DNA from: Fen-1362 sp964597035
Lineage (GTDB): Bacteria; Planctomycetota; Phycisphaerae; Sedimentisphaerales; Anaerobacaceae
Direction of reading: 5' to 3'
DNA length: 64,000 nucleotides
NCBI GenBank assembly: GCA_964597035.1
Contig: CAZQWM010000002.1
Span: 62,001 to 126,000 of the forward strand
Shown here: in pieces, positions 1 through 9,159 of the stretch
Layout: each line of letters starts with the position of its first letter
How positions within the stretch are numbered: position 1 is the first letter of the stretch
Made by a program: the position numbers and the translations under genes
The notes under the pieces: model-generated
Told to the model about the DNA's origin: nothing
Database searches by the model: none
Seen by the model: the letters and a program-made list of their open reading frames with translations, nothing else

Positions 1-500
1 ACAATGCCTTCGTCGCCGACCCTAATTGATGTCCTGTTACTCAATATCTGCCTGATACGAGAAACACTACCTTTGACCCTGTAAACTGTCGCCAGATCAA
101 ACCTTTCGATAAGAGCATCGGCGACACTTCTGCTGCGCAGGATACCAACGTACATATCGGTGATGCTGCTAACGTCCATTGCCTTTCGCAGTAAATCGCT
201 GCCTACCCCGCCCAGACTACCGGCAAGGCTGGATTCTTTTTGCAGAACGTTAATCGGAGGCACAACCGAGGCAGTGGCGGCGTAGCTTTTGGGCAAGAGG
301 AGACTTATAATCGCCGTTGTTATGACGGCGATAGTGCAAATCCAGAAAATCATTCTCCTGTGCTTTGAGATGACGTGAAGGTAATCAGCGAGATTTATTT
401 CGTCGTCGGCATTTTGCCGGGGCGATGAGCCACTATTACTTCCAGTTATGCCCACAGTCGTCTTGTCAACGCTACTGCCTGGGCGTGAGGTATCATCCAT
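1..500 (-). CDS. Wzz/chain-length-determinant-like polysaccharide protein (3' part outside window)
   Basis: The minus-strand frame opens with an ATG at 500 and stays open to the window edge, giving about 166 residues of the N-terminus. A polar, Ser/Asn-rich leader of about 35 residues is followed by INLADYLHVISKHRRMIFW and one hydrophobic segment at about residues 50-70. The PKSYAATASVVPP-type stretch that follows is the classic start of the Wzz/GNVR domain of polysaccharide co-polymerases. The family sits in the inner membrane and sets the chain length of exported polysaccharide, sometimes with a C-terminal tyrosine kinase; that part is not visible. The gene lies 21 bp downstream of the SLBB export gene on the same strand, so they are probably co-transcribed. 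Confidence 0.8.
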   Translation of the reverse strand, partial: MDDTSRPGSSVDKTTVGITGSNSGSSPRQNADDEINLADYLHVISKHRRMIFWICTIAVITTAIISLLLPKSYAATASVVPPINVLQKESSLAGSLGGVGSDLLRKAMDVSSITDMYVGILRSRSVADALIERFDLATVYRVKGSVSRIRQILSNRTSIRVGDEGI

Positions 501-521
501 GACAAAAGTTTCCTAAACCGG

Positions 522-2840
522 TTATAAAGCCAATATTACACCTGTGGCCAAAGCTGCCTGGAACAAAATCTGGGTCAAATCTTTTGTGGTTTTGAGCCAG
601 AAGAACTTGTCGATTTTTCTCGGCACGAGAATTGTATCGCCGGGATTGAGCCGGATATTCATAAATCCGCCGAAGTGCCATTGATGCGACTGGTCATCCC
701 AGTAGGCACTGCCCGGGTCTTTCTGTGCGATACTGACAACTGAGCCATCCGCTTTTATGACGCTAATCTGTTTTTTGTCTGCGTCGTTAGTCGGGCCTCC
801 GACCCTTCGCAAGTAGTAAGCAACGGTTCTGCCTTTCTGGTATAACAAGGCCGTCGGATTGAATACCTCTCCCACGACGTTGATAACACCCGGTGTTTCA
901 GGGATAAACAACCTGTCACCCTTCTCCAGCTCAACGTCATAAAACGAGCCCTTCAACTGCTCGAGCGGGACGAGCTTAACAACAACACGACCATCAATTC
1001 TGGCGGCACGTAGTTTACCCAGCAGCTCCCTTTTTGCCTTGAGAGACAACTCCTGGGTCTGCACAGTTTCTTCATCCAGCGCACCGCTTATCGCCCGGTC
1101 CGTGCTGGTCAAAATAGACTCTTCAATCTGGTCGATAAGTTCATCCATTCGCTGCCGCTGAACAACTTTGGCACTTTCACGGGTAAATACTGCTCCGGGC
1201 AGATATGCTCCTGGAGTATAGCCGCCGGCACGTTCGATAAGTGAGCTTAATGTCTCCCCTCTGCTTATTGGATATACGCCGGGGAAGCGAACCTCGCCGG
1301 AAATGATGGCATTGCGGTCAAACTCAAGCTCCGGTATTGACCGAACAATTAAATGGTCATAATCCTGTAGTTCAATATCTTCGACCGGGTCTTTTGCGAG
1401 AACTTTTTCGAGGTCAAGATCGAGTTTCTCAGTCTGCATACCTGTCTGACTGATGTGCTTGCGGGTAAGTTCCGCGTTTTTAAGGTAGGCGTTCTTTCGA
1501 GGTCCGCCGGCAGCATCGAGCAACTCGCTCAATCTCATCCCGGGAACAAATCGGTACTCACCGGGTCGATAAACCTCACCACCTACGGATGCGCTTCGTT
1601 TGCCGTATTCCAAGCGCGACACACCAAACACTCTTATCAGGTCGCCGTCCTGAATAATGGTCTCGGTTGCGGGTTGGCTTGCAACACTCTCCGGCTCGCC
1701 CGTCTCGAGCAAAGTCGAGGGAGCAACATTAAAATCAACCACAATGCGTTTTTGATGATTTTCCACCCTCTCCACCTGAATTTGCCGCAGCCAGCCGGCA
1801 TAGTTGACACCGCCTGCCATACCAAGCACTTCCCGCAGCGTCATTTCTCTCGCCATCTCATATATAGCGGGTCTTTTTACGTTGCCACTGACCCCCACAA
1901 CCGGCCCGATGAGCGGAATAAATATCGTGTCACCGTCCTGCAGCCGAACATCACCGCTCTTGTCGCCACCGAGCAGAAAATCATAAAGGTCCACGTGTAT
2001 TGCCTGCTGGTTACTCCGAGACAGCCGAATATTTCGCAGTGAGCCGTTTTTCGAAGGCCCACCCGCCGCAAAAAGTGCATTTATCACCGTGGACAGAGAA
2101 CTGACGGTATAACTGCCGGGCATTTCCGCTTCACCCACTACATACACTCTTATCGATCGGAGCCGGCCCATAGTTACTGCCATTCTAAAATCGGTTTGCT
2201 TACGAGAAAGCTGGTCCTCCAGATAGTCCCTAACCTTCGCTAATGTCATACCGGAAACATTCAGCACGCCAATCTCAGGTAGGACGATTCCGCCGTCCCG
2301 GTCGACTATTACGGTATATTGAGCATTAATTCTTCCCCAAAGCGTTATGGTAAAACTATCGCCAGGACCTACGACATAGTCCGGCCCTACGGGGACATTC
2401 GTAACCGGGGCAAAAGTAGACGCCGGTGCGCGAAATACGTCATAACCAAACTGTGTCAGATTTTCCGGCACCTCTCCGGGCAACTCACCAGATATTAGCC
2501 GTTCCACATTCGACACTTCCTGCTTTGCGGATTCGAGTTTAACGGTTTTAACGTCATTGATATCCGGGGTCTCGGTACTATACAATCCCGGCGACCGGCT
2601 CGAGAGTATAGTTCTGATTTGCTGAGGGGACAGCGTGTTTGGGTCGATGCCCATTTTCTCAATAGCGGTTATATCAGTGGAAGGAACTGTCTGTGCTGCT
2701 GATGCACCGCCTAACAGGAATACTGCTATCACTCCGATTACTATTATAGAGATTTGACTGATTGCCGGGCGAAGGACGCAATGCGTTATTCTCTGACGAG
2801 CGGGACAACCCAGCATCCCTGCGGATATTTTACCCCTCAT
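522..2840 (-). CDS. SLBB-domain polysaccharide export protein (Wza-like, outer-membrane/periplasmic)
   Basis: The 772-residue product has a signal or anchor segment at about residues 28-50 ending in an AxA-like ASAAQ. At about 150-235 it has a polysaccharide export (Poly_export) domain with the hallmark VGPGDSFTITLWG. Several SLBB segments follow, recognisable by repeats of the type VxGxVxxPGxY and LxxxLxxAGG. The C-terminus ends in a hydrophobic helix (LFQAALATGVILAL). At over 750 aa it is about twice the length of E. coli Wza, because of extra SLBB repeats, as in other large export proteins of this family. Its role would be the export conduit for capsule or exopolysaccharide, working with the Wzz-like neighbour downstream. 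A sigma70-like promoter lies about 155 bp upstream. Confidence 0.88.
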   Translation of the reverse strand: MRGKISAGMLGCPARQRITHCVLRPAISQISIIVIGVIAVFLLGGASAAQTVPSTDITAIEKMGIDPNTLSPQQIRTILSSRSPGLYSTETPDINDVKTVKLESAKQEVSNVERLISGELPGEVPENLTQFGYDVFRAPASTFAPVTNVPVGPDYVVGPGDSFTITLWGRINAQYTVIVDRDGGIVLPEIGVLNVSGMTLAKVRDYLEDQLSRKQTDFRMAVTMGRLRSIRVYVVGEAEMPGSYTVSSLSTVINALFAAGGPSKNGSLRNIRLSRSNQQAIHVDLYDFLLGGDKSGDVRLQDGDTIFIPLIGPVVGVSGNVKRPAIYEMAREMTLREVLGMAGGVNYAGWLRQIQVERVENHQKRIVVDFNVAPSTLLETGEPESVASQPATETIIQDGDLIRVFGVSRLEYGKRSASVGGEVYRPGEYRFVPGMRLSELLDAAGGPRKNAYLKNAELTRKHISQTGMQTEKLDLDLEKVLAKDPVEDIELQDYDHLIVRSIPELEFDRNAIISGEVRFPGVYPISRGETLSSLIERAGGYTPGAYLPGAVFTRESAKVVQRQRMDELIDQIEESILTSTDRAISGALDEETVQTQELSLKAKRELLGKLRAARIDGRVVVKLVPLEQLKGSFYDVELEKGDRLFIPETPGVINVVGEVFNPTALLYQKGRTVAYYLRRVGGPTNDADKKQISVIKADGSVVSIAQKDPGSAYWDDQSHQWHFGGFMNIRLNPGDTILVPRKIDKFFWLKTTKDLTQILFQAALATGVILAL

Positions 2841-3520
2841 CTGTCACACTCCTTTGCAGTAACCACGCCATTGACCAAGCTGTCAGATGCCACTCGTAAA
2901 ATCCGCACTGGCTTACAACCAGCGGGCAACACCGACTCAACTTGCCCGGTCCTCCAACCATCCCTGTTGCGAGGGTCAGAGACCAACAAAATACAATATA
3001 ATCCGGCACAAGAATCAGTCAACAGATTTTTGAAGGTTTTTGACATTTGTGCATTGCAGAATACACCAACATTTGTTGTGAATTCATGCGTACATCAAGG
3101 CATACTCCGTCCCTGTCGGCTGCGCTTAATATCCAACGGGGCAGTTTCCTCAAAAAGTAACCACTGTCTATTGTGCCGCCCAATTGTTTATCGCAGCGGC
3201 TGCCAGCCAAAAACACCCAGGACTCTTCCAGAAAGGACACAGGGCAATTCAACTAAAAACGGCGCCCCGCAACTGCCGCACGACAACAGAGCCACCCACA
3301 CAACTACCCCCAAAATTACCTGCCCACCTATTCCCCTTTAGCAGGGCTGGACAGTTCCGTCGATTGCAGCACGCCTCCAGCCGCCCCCCAGGAAACAGGC
3401 GAGTTTCTTACTGGTTTTTCGACAAATCATTTATAAAGACTTTACCCTTTTTATAGGACCGGCCGATAAACTCTCCATTAGTACTTCTACCATCAAACCA
3501 ATGGGGCTGTGGGCTTTGTG
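2841..3520. other. Intergenic region between divergent capsule genes
   Basis: Apart from the two outward-facing promoter candidates, no gene is supported here. Short open frames occur on both strands, but they overlap one another, lack ribosome-binding sites and resemble no family. The stretch around 3260-3400 is C-rich on the plus strand and shows no clear hairpin. Confidence 0.4.
2995..3022 (-). promoter_or_regulatory. sigma70-like promoter for the SLBB/Wzz genes
   Basis: Read on the minus strand, TTGACT (3022-3017) is followed after 16 bp by TATATT (3000-2995). Each hexamer matches the consensus at five of six positions. It points at the SLBB export gene and would leave a leader of about 150 nt. 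It was found by eye only. Confidence 0.45.
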
Positions 3521-3548
3521 TTGACCAATGTATTCGGTTGGCTATAAT
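3521..3548 (+). promoter_or_regulatory. sigma70 promoter for the Wzi-like gene
   Basis: TTGACC (3521-3526) and a perfect TATAAT (3543-3548) are separated by 16 bp, 47 bp before the ATG of the Wzi-like gene. This is one of the best sigma70 matches in the window. Confidence 0.65.
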
Positions 3549-3595
3549 CAGGCCAGCGGCGACTGTTTTTATTTATATCCGAGAAGCTGAGGGTT

Positions 3596-5089
3596 ATGCA
3601 GAAAATTCTCTCAGTATTGTTAATACTTCTGGCTTTGCCATGCCTGTCCTTTGTCTCAACAAATGTCCCTCTCGACCACTGGAGTTATGATGCCATCGAC
3701 AAGCTCGCGGGCCAGGGGCTTATCGACAGCTCGATGCTTACAACCAGGCCGGTTTCGCGATTCGAGATGGCAAGAATGATTGCAGAGGCAGACGAAAAAT
3801 ATCAGCGGCTCAACCAACAAAATGAGGTAACCTCAGTCATTCTCGAACGACTCAAACAAGAGTTTGCGTCCGAACTCGCAGCGACAGGTGCAATTGAAGG
3901 CCAGCCGATGCAGGATTTCGTCAAGCCCGTCGAAGACCCTTATGTAAAATATGTATATGCACGCTCAAAACCCGATATTGAGAACATTCGAGGAGACCAG
4001 TTTGATAAATATTCCAACACACGTGCCGGCTTTGCGTCGAGAGCAAGATTGTTCGACGTCACGGCGTTTTACCTGCACCCCGAATATCCCTGGTCCTCTG
4101 AGCAAGGCAGCCGAGATGTGAAACTGATTGAAGCATACGGCAAGCTTGCAATGGGCAAATGGGAAATCGAGGTCGGCAAGGACTCGTTGTGGTGGGGGCC
4201 GGGCTATTACGGCTCACTGCTAATGAGCAATAACGCCGAGCCATTCAAAATGGTCAAGTTATCTACGCCCGGTCCAATCCGGCTTCCCTGGATATTCAGC
4301 TTGCTGGGACCATTCAAAGCGGTATGGTTTCTCACGCAGTTGGAAAAAGACAGGCCTGTCCCTGAGCCGAAGCTGACGGGATTGCGTTTAAGCTTCAAAC
4401 CGCATCCTGCGGTGGAGCTGGGTTTATCGCGAGCTATTATCTTCGGCGGCGCCGGAAGAGGCGGCCTCGGCTTACGCGATTACTGGAACATCTTTTTAGC
4501 GACAAAAGAGAACCGACCGGGCAAGCTCGACAATGACCAGTTGGCCGGCTTCGACGCGTCGGTGCTGCTGCCCATCGACTGGCTGATGCCCGCCAAATCC
4601 GTCAAGCTATATGGCGACTTCATCGGCGAAGATGAAGCGGGCGGACTACCGACTAACTTCGGTAAGCTTTTCGGGGCGAAGATATTTGATATCGGCAGGA
4701 CGGGAAGAACCGACCTGACCATTGAATACGCGAATAACCACATCCCCGGCAAACCGAATGTCTTCTACAACCACCACGTCTATCAGGCCGGCTATACCTA
4801 TAGAGGCAGGATAATCGGACACTATATGGGCACTGACTCAAAGGACCTGTTTGTCCGGCTGGAACACTACCTCACCAACGATATCATCCTGGGGCTGCAA
4901 TACGACAAACAGACACACAATCTGTCATCGTCGCCTCAGCCCACACTGGAGCGTGCTGTAATCGACATTACCGTATTTGCACAGGATGGCTGGCAACTGA
5001 ACGCCGGCTATCGTCATGAGAATGGCAAAAACGGCAGCCCCATACCGGACAATAATATCCTCCTTCTGCAGCTTACATACGATTTTTGA
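3596..5089 (+). CDS. Wzi-like capsule assembly outer-membrane protein with N-terminal SLH-like segment
   Basis: The 497-residue product has a signal peptide at residues 1-19. An SLH-like motif follows at about 24-65 (DHWSYDAIDKLAGQGLI...RFEMARMI). The rest is a long beta-rich segment of the capsule-assembly Wzi family, with WWGPGYYGSLLMSN and a C-terminal LLLQLTYDF that ends in Phe like many outer-membrane barrels. Wzi proteins are 18-strand outer-membrane barrels that anchor capsular polysaccharide on the cell surface. The gene is divergent from the export genes and has its own promoter. The SLH-like N-terminus is absent from E. coli Wzi and may contact the cell wall; that is inference. Confidence 0.8.
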   Translation: MQKILSVLLILLALPCLSFVSTNVPLDHWSYDAIDKLAGQGLIDSSMLTTRPVSRFEMARMIAEADEKYQRLNQQNEVTSVILERLKQEFASELAATGAIEGQPMQDFVKPVEDPYVKYVYARSKPDIENIRGDQFDKYSNTRAGFASRARLFDVTAFYLHPEYPWSSEQGSRDVKLIEAYGKLAMGKWEIEVGKDSLWWGPGYYGSLLMSNNAEPFKMVKLSTPGPIRLPWIFSLLGPFKAVWFLTQLEKDRPVPEPKLTGLRLSFKPHPAVELGLSRAIIFGGAGRGGLGLRDYWNIFLATKENRPGKLDNDQLAGFDASVLLPIDWLMPAKSVKLYGDFIGEDEAGGLPTNFGKLFGAKIFDIGRTGRTDLTIEYANNHIPGKPNVFYNHHVYQAGYTYRGRIIGHYMGTDSKDLFVRLEHYLTNDIILGLQYDKQTHNLSSSPQPTLERAVIDITVFAQDGWQLNAGYRHENGKNGSPIPDNNILLLQLTYDF

Positions 5090-5134
5090 TGCAATAAACG
5101 CCATTCGAAGCGACTACGAATCCCAGCTATGATA

Positions 5135-5148
5135 ATACAAAATTGTAG
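5135..5148. promoter_or_regulatory. CTACA-N4-TGTAG palindrome upstream of the activator gene
   Basis: The 14-mer reads ATACA-AAAT-TGTAG, one mismatch from the palindrome seen in pairs upstream of both sigma54 promoters in this window. It lies just upstream of a sigma70-like promoter for the activator gene, which suggests autoregulation. Confidence 0.5.
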
Positions 5149-5152
5149 CTTA

Positions 5153-5181
5153 TTGCACTTGGCTTACAATTTCGTTATCAT
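5153..5181 (+). promoter_or_regulatory. sigma70-like promoter of the sigma54 activator gene
   Basis: TTGCAC (5153-5158) and TATCAT (5176-5181) are spaced by 17 bp, 27 bp before the activator ATG. The CTACA-N4-TGTAG-like palindrome ends 4 bp upstream of the -35 element. Confidence 0.45.
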
Positions 5182-5208
5182 ACGGCGGCGATTCCGAGAG
5201 TTAAAAAT

Positions 5209-6738
5209 ATGGGCGCAAAACCGGCAAAAGAAGTTCAGTTGTTAAGCGACATAGCAAGAGGGCTTGCAGAGTCGCTTGACCTGCAGCAGACGCTTAGTTC
5301 AATTCTGAAGTCGCTCGACACACATCTAAAACTGAGACGGGGAACAATTACCCTGCTGAATCCTGACACGGAAACCGTGAATATCGAGATAGCCCATGGT
5401 CTCAGCGAAAAATCACAGAAGATGGGAACATACAGGATGGGAGAGGGTATAACGGGTACCGTGGTCCAGACCGGCAAAGAAATAATCGTGCCCGATATCT
5501 CTAAAGACGCTCGCTTCCTTGACAAGACCGGGGCAAGAAAACATGGCGGGGGCAAACCCATCACTTTTTTCTGCGTCCCTATCAAGCTCGAGGGCGAGAC
5601 TATCGGCGCACTGAGTGTTGACAGGCAGACAGATAAAACAAACGACTTCGAGGAGCATATTCACCTTCTGAATATTATCTCAACGATGATTGCCCAGGCG
5701 GTTAAGCTGAACAAACTCATCGAAAGCCAGCAAAAGCAGCTTCGCGATGAAAACGTTCGGCTTCGCCAGGAATTGAAGAAGCGGTTCAACGTTCATAATA
5801 TGGTCGGCAGCAGCAACGCGATGCAGGGAGTATACCGGCTTATTGAGCAGGTTGCAGACAGCAACGCCACGGTGCTTATACGCGGCGAAAGCGGCACGGG
5901 CAAAGACCTCGTCGCACACGCAATTCACTACAACAGCCCAAGAGCCGGCAAACCCTTCATCAAAGTCAACTGCACCGCCCTGCCGGAAACCTTGCTGGAA
6001 AGCGAGCTGTTCGGTCACGATAAAGGCGCATTCACAGGCGCGACAGAACGCAAAATCGGCAGATTCGAAAGAGCGCACGGCGGCACGATATTCCTCGACG
6101 AAATCGGCGACTTTCCCGTTAACCTGCAGGTTAAGGTATTGCGAGTGATTCAGTTCAAGGAGTTCGAACGGCTGGGCGGCACAGAGACAATAAAGACAAA
6201 CGTTCGGATAATCGTCGCTACGAATAAGAATCTCGAGGACCAGATAAAAGACGGCGTTTTTCGTGAGGACCTTTACTATCGGATTAACGTTTTCCCGATT
6301 TATCTTCCGCCCCTTCGCGAACGCAAGGATGACATAATGCAGCTTGCCGACTTTTTCCTCGAAAAATCATCATCGGAAAACAACAAGCACATCACCCGCA
6401 TCTCGACACCCGCCATCGAGATGCTGACAAGCTATCACTGGCCCGGCAATATCAGGGAGCTGGAAAACTGTATCGAGCGAGCGGTTCTTTTGTGTGATGG
6501 CGAGGTAATACGCTCGGAGCATTTGCCGCCATCGCTTCAAATGATAGGAAAGACCGAGCGAGTGGCGGGACAATCGCTGCCTGAGATAATCGCCAACAAG
6601 GAACGTGAGCTGATAATTGACGCGCTTAAGAAATCCGGTGGCCGGCAGAGAAATGCCGCTAAGGAACTCGGCATTACCGAACGTATTCTCGGATACAAGA
6701 TTAAGAAATACGCCATATACCCGAAGCTTCTTTCCTGA
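5209..6738 (+). CDS. NifA-like sigma54-dependent transcriptional activator (GAF-AAA+-Fis HTH)
   Basis: The 509-residue protein has three parts. A GAF domain spans about residues 10-170. A sigma54-activator AAA+ domain spans about 195-435, with Walker A GESGTGKD, the sigma54-contact loop GAFTGA near residue 275 and Walker B GGTIFLDEIGD. A Fis-type helix-turn-helix at about 465-505 contains QRNAAKELGITERILGYKIKK. There is no receiver domain, so it is not a phosphorylated NtrC; the layout is that of NifA or FhlA, where the GAF domain senses a small molecule or a partner such as PII. The next genes downstream are a porin, Amt, PII and GS behind two sigma54 promoters with shared upstream palindromes, so this protein is their likely activator. 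It should not be called nifA, because no nitrogenase genes are present. Confidence 0.9.
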   Translation: MGAKPAKEVQLLSDIARGLAESLDLQQTLSSILKSLDTHLKLRRGTITLLNPDTETVNIEIAHGLSEKSQKMGTYRMGEGITGTVVQTGKEIIVPDISKDARFLDKTGARKHGGGKPITFFCVPIKLEGETIGALSVDRQTDKTNDFEEHIHLLNIISTMIAQAVKLNKLIESQQKQLRDENVRLRQELKKRFNVHNMVGSSNAMQGVYRLIEQVADSNATVLIRGESGTGKDLVAHAIHYNSPRAGKPFIKVNCTALPETLLESELFGHDKGAFTGATERKIGRFERAHGGTIFLDEIGDFPVNLQVKVLRVIQFKEFERLGGTETIKTNVRIIVATNKNLEDQIKDGVFREDLYYRINVFPIYLPPLRERKDDIMQLADFFLEKSSSENNKHITRISTPAIEMLTSYHWPGNIRELENCIERAVLLCDGEVIRSEHLPPSLQMIGKTERVAGQSLPEIIANKERELIIDALKKSGGRQRNAAKELGITERILGYKIKKYAIYPKLLS

Positions 6739-6750
6739 CCGCTCTTTTAT

Positions 6751-6764
6751 CAACATATTTGTAG
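6751..6764. promoter_or_regulatory. Distal activator site (CTACA-N4-TGTAG type) for the porin/amt operon
   Basis: CAACA-TATT-TGTAG, one mismatch from the palindrome. It lies exactly 30 bp upstream of the second copy at 6781, the same spacing as in front of the second sigma54 promoter. Confidence 0.6.
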
Positions 6765-6780
6765 ATATGCATCAATACTA

Positions 6781-6794
6781 CTACATTTATGTCG
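6781..6794. promoter_or_regulatory. Proximal activator site (CTACA-N4-TGTAG type) for the porin/amt operon
   Basis: CTACA-TTTA-TGTCG, one mismatch from the palindrome. Its start lies 104 bp upstream of the -24 TGGCAC element, in the usual range for enhancer-type sites of sigma54 activators. Confidence 0.65.
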
Positions 6795-6884
6795 CTTTGC
6801 TATTTAGTGCCCTTCCGGCAATTAACACCATAAGTTCCTTAATAGCAAACATTTATACGTCTCACAACTTATCCATACTTCTTC

Positions 6885-6900
6885 TGGCACGGATATTGCT
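6885..6900 (+). promoter_or_regulatory. sigma54 (-24/-12) promoter of the porin-amt-glnK operon
   Basis: TGGCAC at 6885-6890, five bases, then TTGCT at 6896-6900 give a perfect GG/GC spacing. With the flanking bases it matches the extended consensus CTGGCACG-N4-TTGCT. It lies 77 bp before the GTG of the porin gene. Confidence 0.88.
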
Positions 6901-6977
6901 ATTATATTTTCTCCAAAAGTAGGCTGGCCTATCGGCATGACAATTTCTGTTGTCGCGTTTATTGAAAGGGGGAAAAA

Positions 6978-7748
6978 GTGAGCTTAGGAAGGTTTGGCTG
7001 TCTGGTTTCAACAATCATCGCACTTACAGTTGCTCCGGAGATAATTTTCGCTCAAGAGAACATCAAATTCGGGCTTTCGGCAGATTACTACGGCAAGTAT
7101 ATCTGGCGAGGACAGGACCTCGATGACGACCCCGTATTCCAACCGGGTATTACCGCCTCTTACGGCGGTCTGACGGCCGGAATATGGGGCAGCCTCGAAA
7201 CAACCAACTATACCGACAACGCGGGAGACTTCACGGAAGTGGACTACTCGCTGGATTACTCCGCAGATATTCCGGGTATTGAAGGAGTGGGGTTTTCCGT
7301 CGGTGTAATATACTACGATTTTCCGAACACCGAATTTTCTGACACAACAGAGCTTTACTGGGGACTCAATTTCGATTTGCCTCTCATTCCATCAATAACC
7401 GTCTATCACGACGTGGATGAGGCGGACGGCACATACGCATCTTTTGCAATCGGTCACAGCTTTGAGAAAATATGCGAACTTGCTCCGGACACACCGGCCG
7501 GTATGGAAATCGCAGCCAGTTTCGGCTGGGGCAATAGTAACTATAACAATTACTACTGGGGTGTCGACTCATGCAAAGCCAATGACCTCACAATGTCAGT
7601 TGCTTTCCCGTTCGCGATAAACGGATGGACGATTTCGCCAAGCTTGAACTACGTAACGCTGCTGGATAGCGCCATTCGCAACTCGGATGCTTACAGAACA
7701 GAAAGTGACTACTTTTTTTTCGGCATTGGCGTCTCAACCGAGTTCTAA
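6978..7748 (+). CDS. TorF/Gcw_chp-family putative outer-membrane porin
   Basis: The 256-residue product starts at a GTG with a strong AAAGGGGG ribosome-binding site just upstream. A signal peptide at residues 1-25 ends in IFAQ. The mature part contains the family signature DYYGKYIWRGQDLDDDPVFQ and GLTAGIWGSLE, alternating aromatic beta-strands, and a final STEF, all typical of the Gcw_chp (TorF) outer-membrane family. It is the first gene behind a sigma54 promoter and lies 18 bp ahead of the transporter start, so a role in letting ammonium or other small nitrogen compounds across the outer membrane is a reasonable inference. Substrate specificity is not known for the family. Confidence 0.82.
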   Translation: MSLGRFGCLVSTIIALTVAPEIIFAQENIKFGLSADYYGKYIWRGQDLDDDPVFQPGITASYGGLTAGIWGSLETTNYTDNAGDFTEVDYSLDYSADIPGIEGVGFSVGVIYYDFPNTEFSDTTELYWGLNFDLPLIPSITVYHDVDEADGTYASFAIGHSFEKICELAPDTPAGMEIAASFGWGNSNYNNYYWGVDSCKANDLTMSVAFPFAINGWTISPSLNYVTLLDSAIRNSDAYRTESDYFFFGIGVSTEF

Positions 7749-7766
7749 ATATTAGGAGCACTCGCT

Positions 7767-9128
7767 ATGGATAAAAAAATAAGAATTCTTCTGGTCGGCT
7801 TCGGACTCCTCGTATTAGCGGGTTTAAGTTCAGCGGCTTTCGCCGAGGAAATGGACGGAACAGAAGTAGAATTAACCGCGCAAGCGTAAACGAACAGCTA
7901 CAATTGAATATAAATATTGTGTGGACATGCGTTGCGGCGTTTCTGGTGTTCTTCATGCAACCAGGTTTCGCAATGGTCGAGTGCGGTTTTACCAGAGCGA
8001 AAAATGCCGTCAACATCCTTATGAAGAACCTGATGGACTTCTCCATCGGCTCGATAGCATTCTTTCTGGTCGGTTTCGGGCTTATGTTCGGCGCTACTAA
8101 CGGCCTGTTTGGTACAACGCATTTCTTGTTATCCAGTACAGAGCCGGGCGGTGATTGGAACTGGACATTTCTTATATTCCAAACGGTCTTCTGTGCCACC
8201 GCTGCGACCATTGTCTCCGGTGCCATGGCCGAACGTACCAAGTTTGTCGGATATCTTAATTTACAGCTTTTTCATATCGCTGGTGATATATCCGATATTC
8301 GGCTCGTGGGCGTGGGGCGGCCTGTTAGATGGCGGCGGCTGGCTTGAGAACCTGGGCTTTCTCGACTTTGCCGGCTCGTCAGTCGTACACTCTATCGGCG
8401 GCTGGCTGGCTTTAGCGGGAGCGGTCGTGCTTGGCCCGCGTATCGGTAAATATGGTCCCGACGGCAAGGCACATGCGATTACAGGCCATAATATCCCTCT
8501 GGCTGCGCTCGGTGTATTTATACTGTGGTTCGGCTGGTTCGGATTCAACCCTGGAAGTACTACTACCGGCGAGGGATTAATCGGCTACATTGCGGTTACC
8601 ACTAACCTTGCTGCGGCAGCCGGTGCGATTATGGCTATGTTTACCTCATGGTTAATAGTGAAAAAGCCGGATGCATCTATGGCATTGAACGGTGCATTAG
8701 CGGGTCTGGTCGCTATTACTTGCCCCTGCGATGGTGTGTCGCCGATAGCAGCCATTATTATAGGTTCCATCGCCGGCGTCTTAGTCGTACTTAGTGTATT
8801 GTTCATTGACAACGTTCTGCATGTTGACGACCCGGTTGGCGCCGTGAGTGTTCATGGTGTTTGTGGGGCCTGGGGAACGCTCTCAGCAGGCCTGTTCAAT
8901 TTGGAAAGCGGATTGTTCTACGGCGGCGGCTTGCGTCAACTCGGAGTACAAATGCTTGGTGCTGGTACGGCTTTTGTATGGGCATTCGGACTTGGACTAC
9001 TCCTGTTCGGTGCCATCCACAAGACTATGTGGCTGCGCGTCTCTGCGGAAGAGGAGCTTAAAGGTCTCGATATCGGAGAGCATGGTATGGAGGCATATTC
9101 GGGCTTCCAAATTTTCACGACAACTTAA
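7767..9128 (+). pseudogene. amt: Ammonium transporter Amt, first copy, interrupted by two compensating frameshifts
   Basis: The start at 7767 follows AGGAG and encodes a signal peptide of about 26 residues ending in AFAEE; a TAA in that frame follows at 7887. The body continues in another frame from about 7890 (VNEQLQLNINIVWTCVAAFLVFFMQPGF). At about 8258 it returns to the first frame, where CTTAATTTAC replaces an expected CTTATTTAC, and then runs cleanly to 9128. One missing base near 7886 and one extra A at 8258-8259 would restore a 453-residue Amt of normal length, with GHNIPLAALGVFILWFGW and DDPVGAVSVHGVCGAWG intact. The protein would move ammonium across the inner membrane under control of the PII encoded 31 bp downstream. 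It is either a true pseudogene or two sequencing errors; the intact remainder favours errors. Confidence 0.85.
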
Positions 9129-9159
9129 CTGTCTGTTTTTGTGACCGGAGAAGATAAAG

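Noticed and set aside
2837..3046. 69-codon minus-strand open frame ending at the SLBB gene start
   Set aside because: It has no ribosome-binding site or family resemblance and contains the likely promoter of the SLBB gene.
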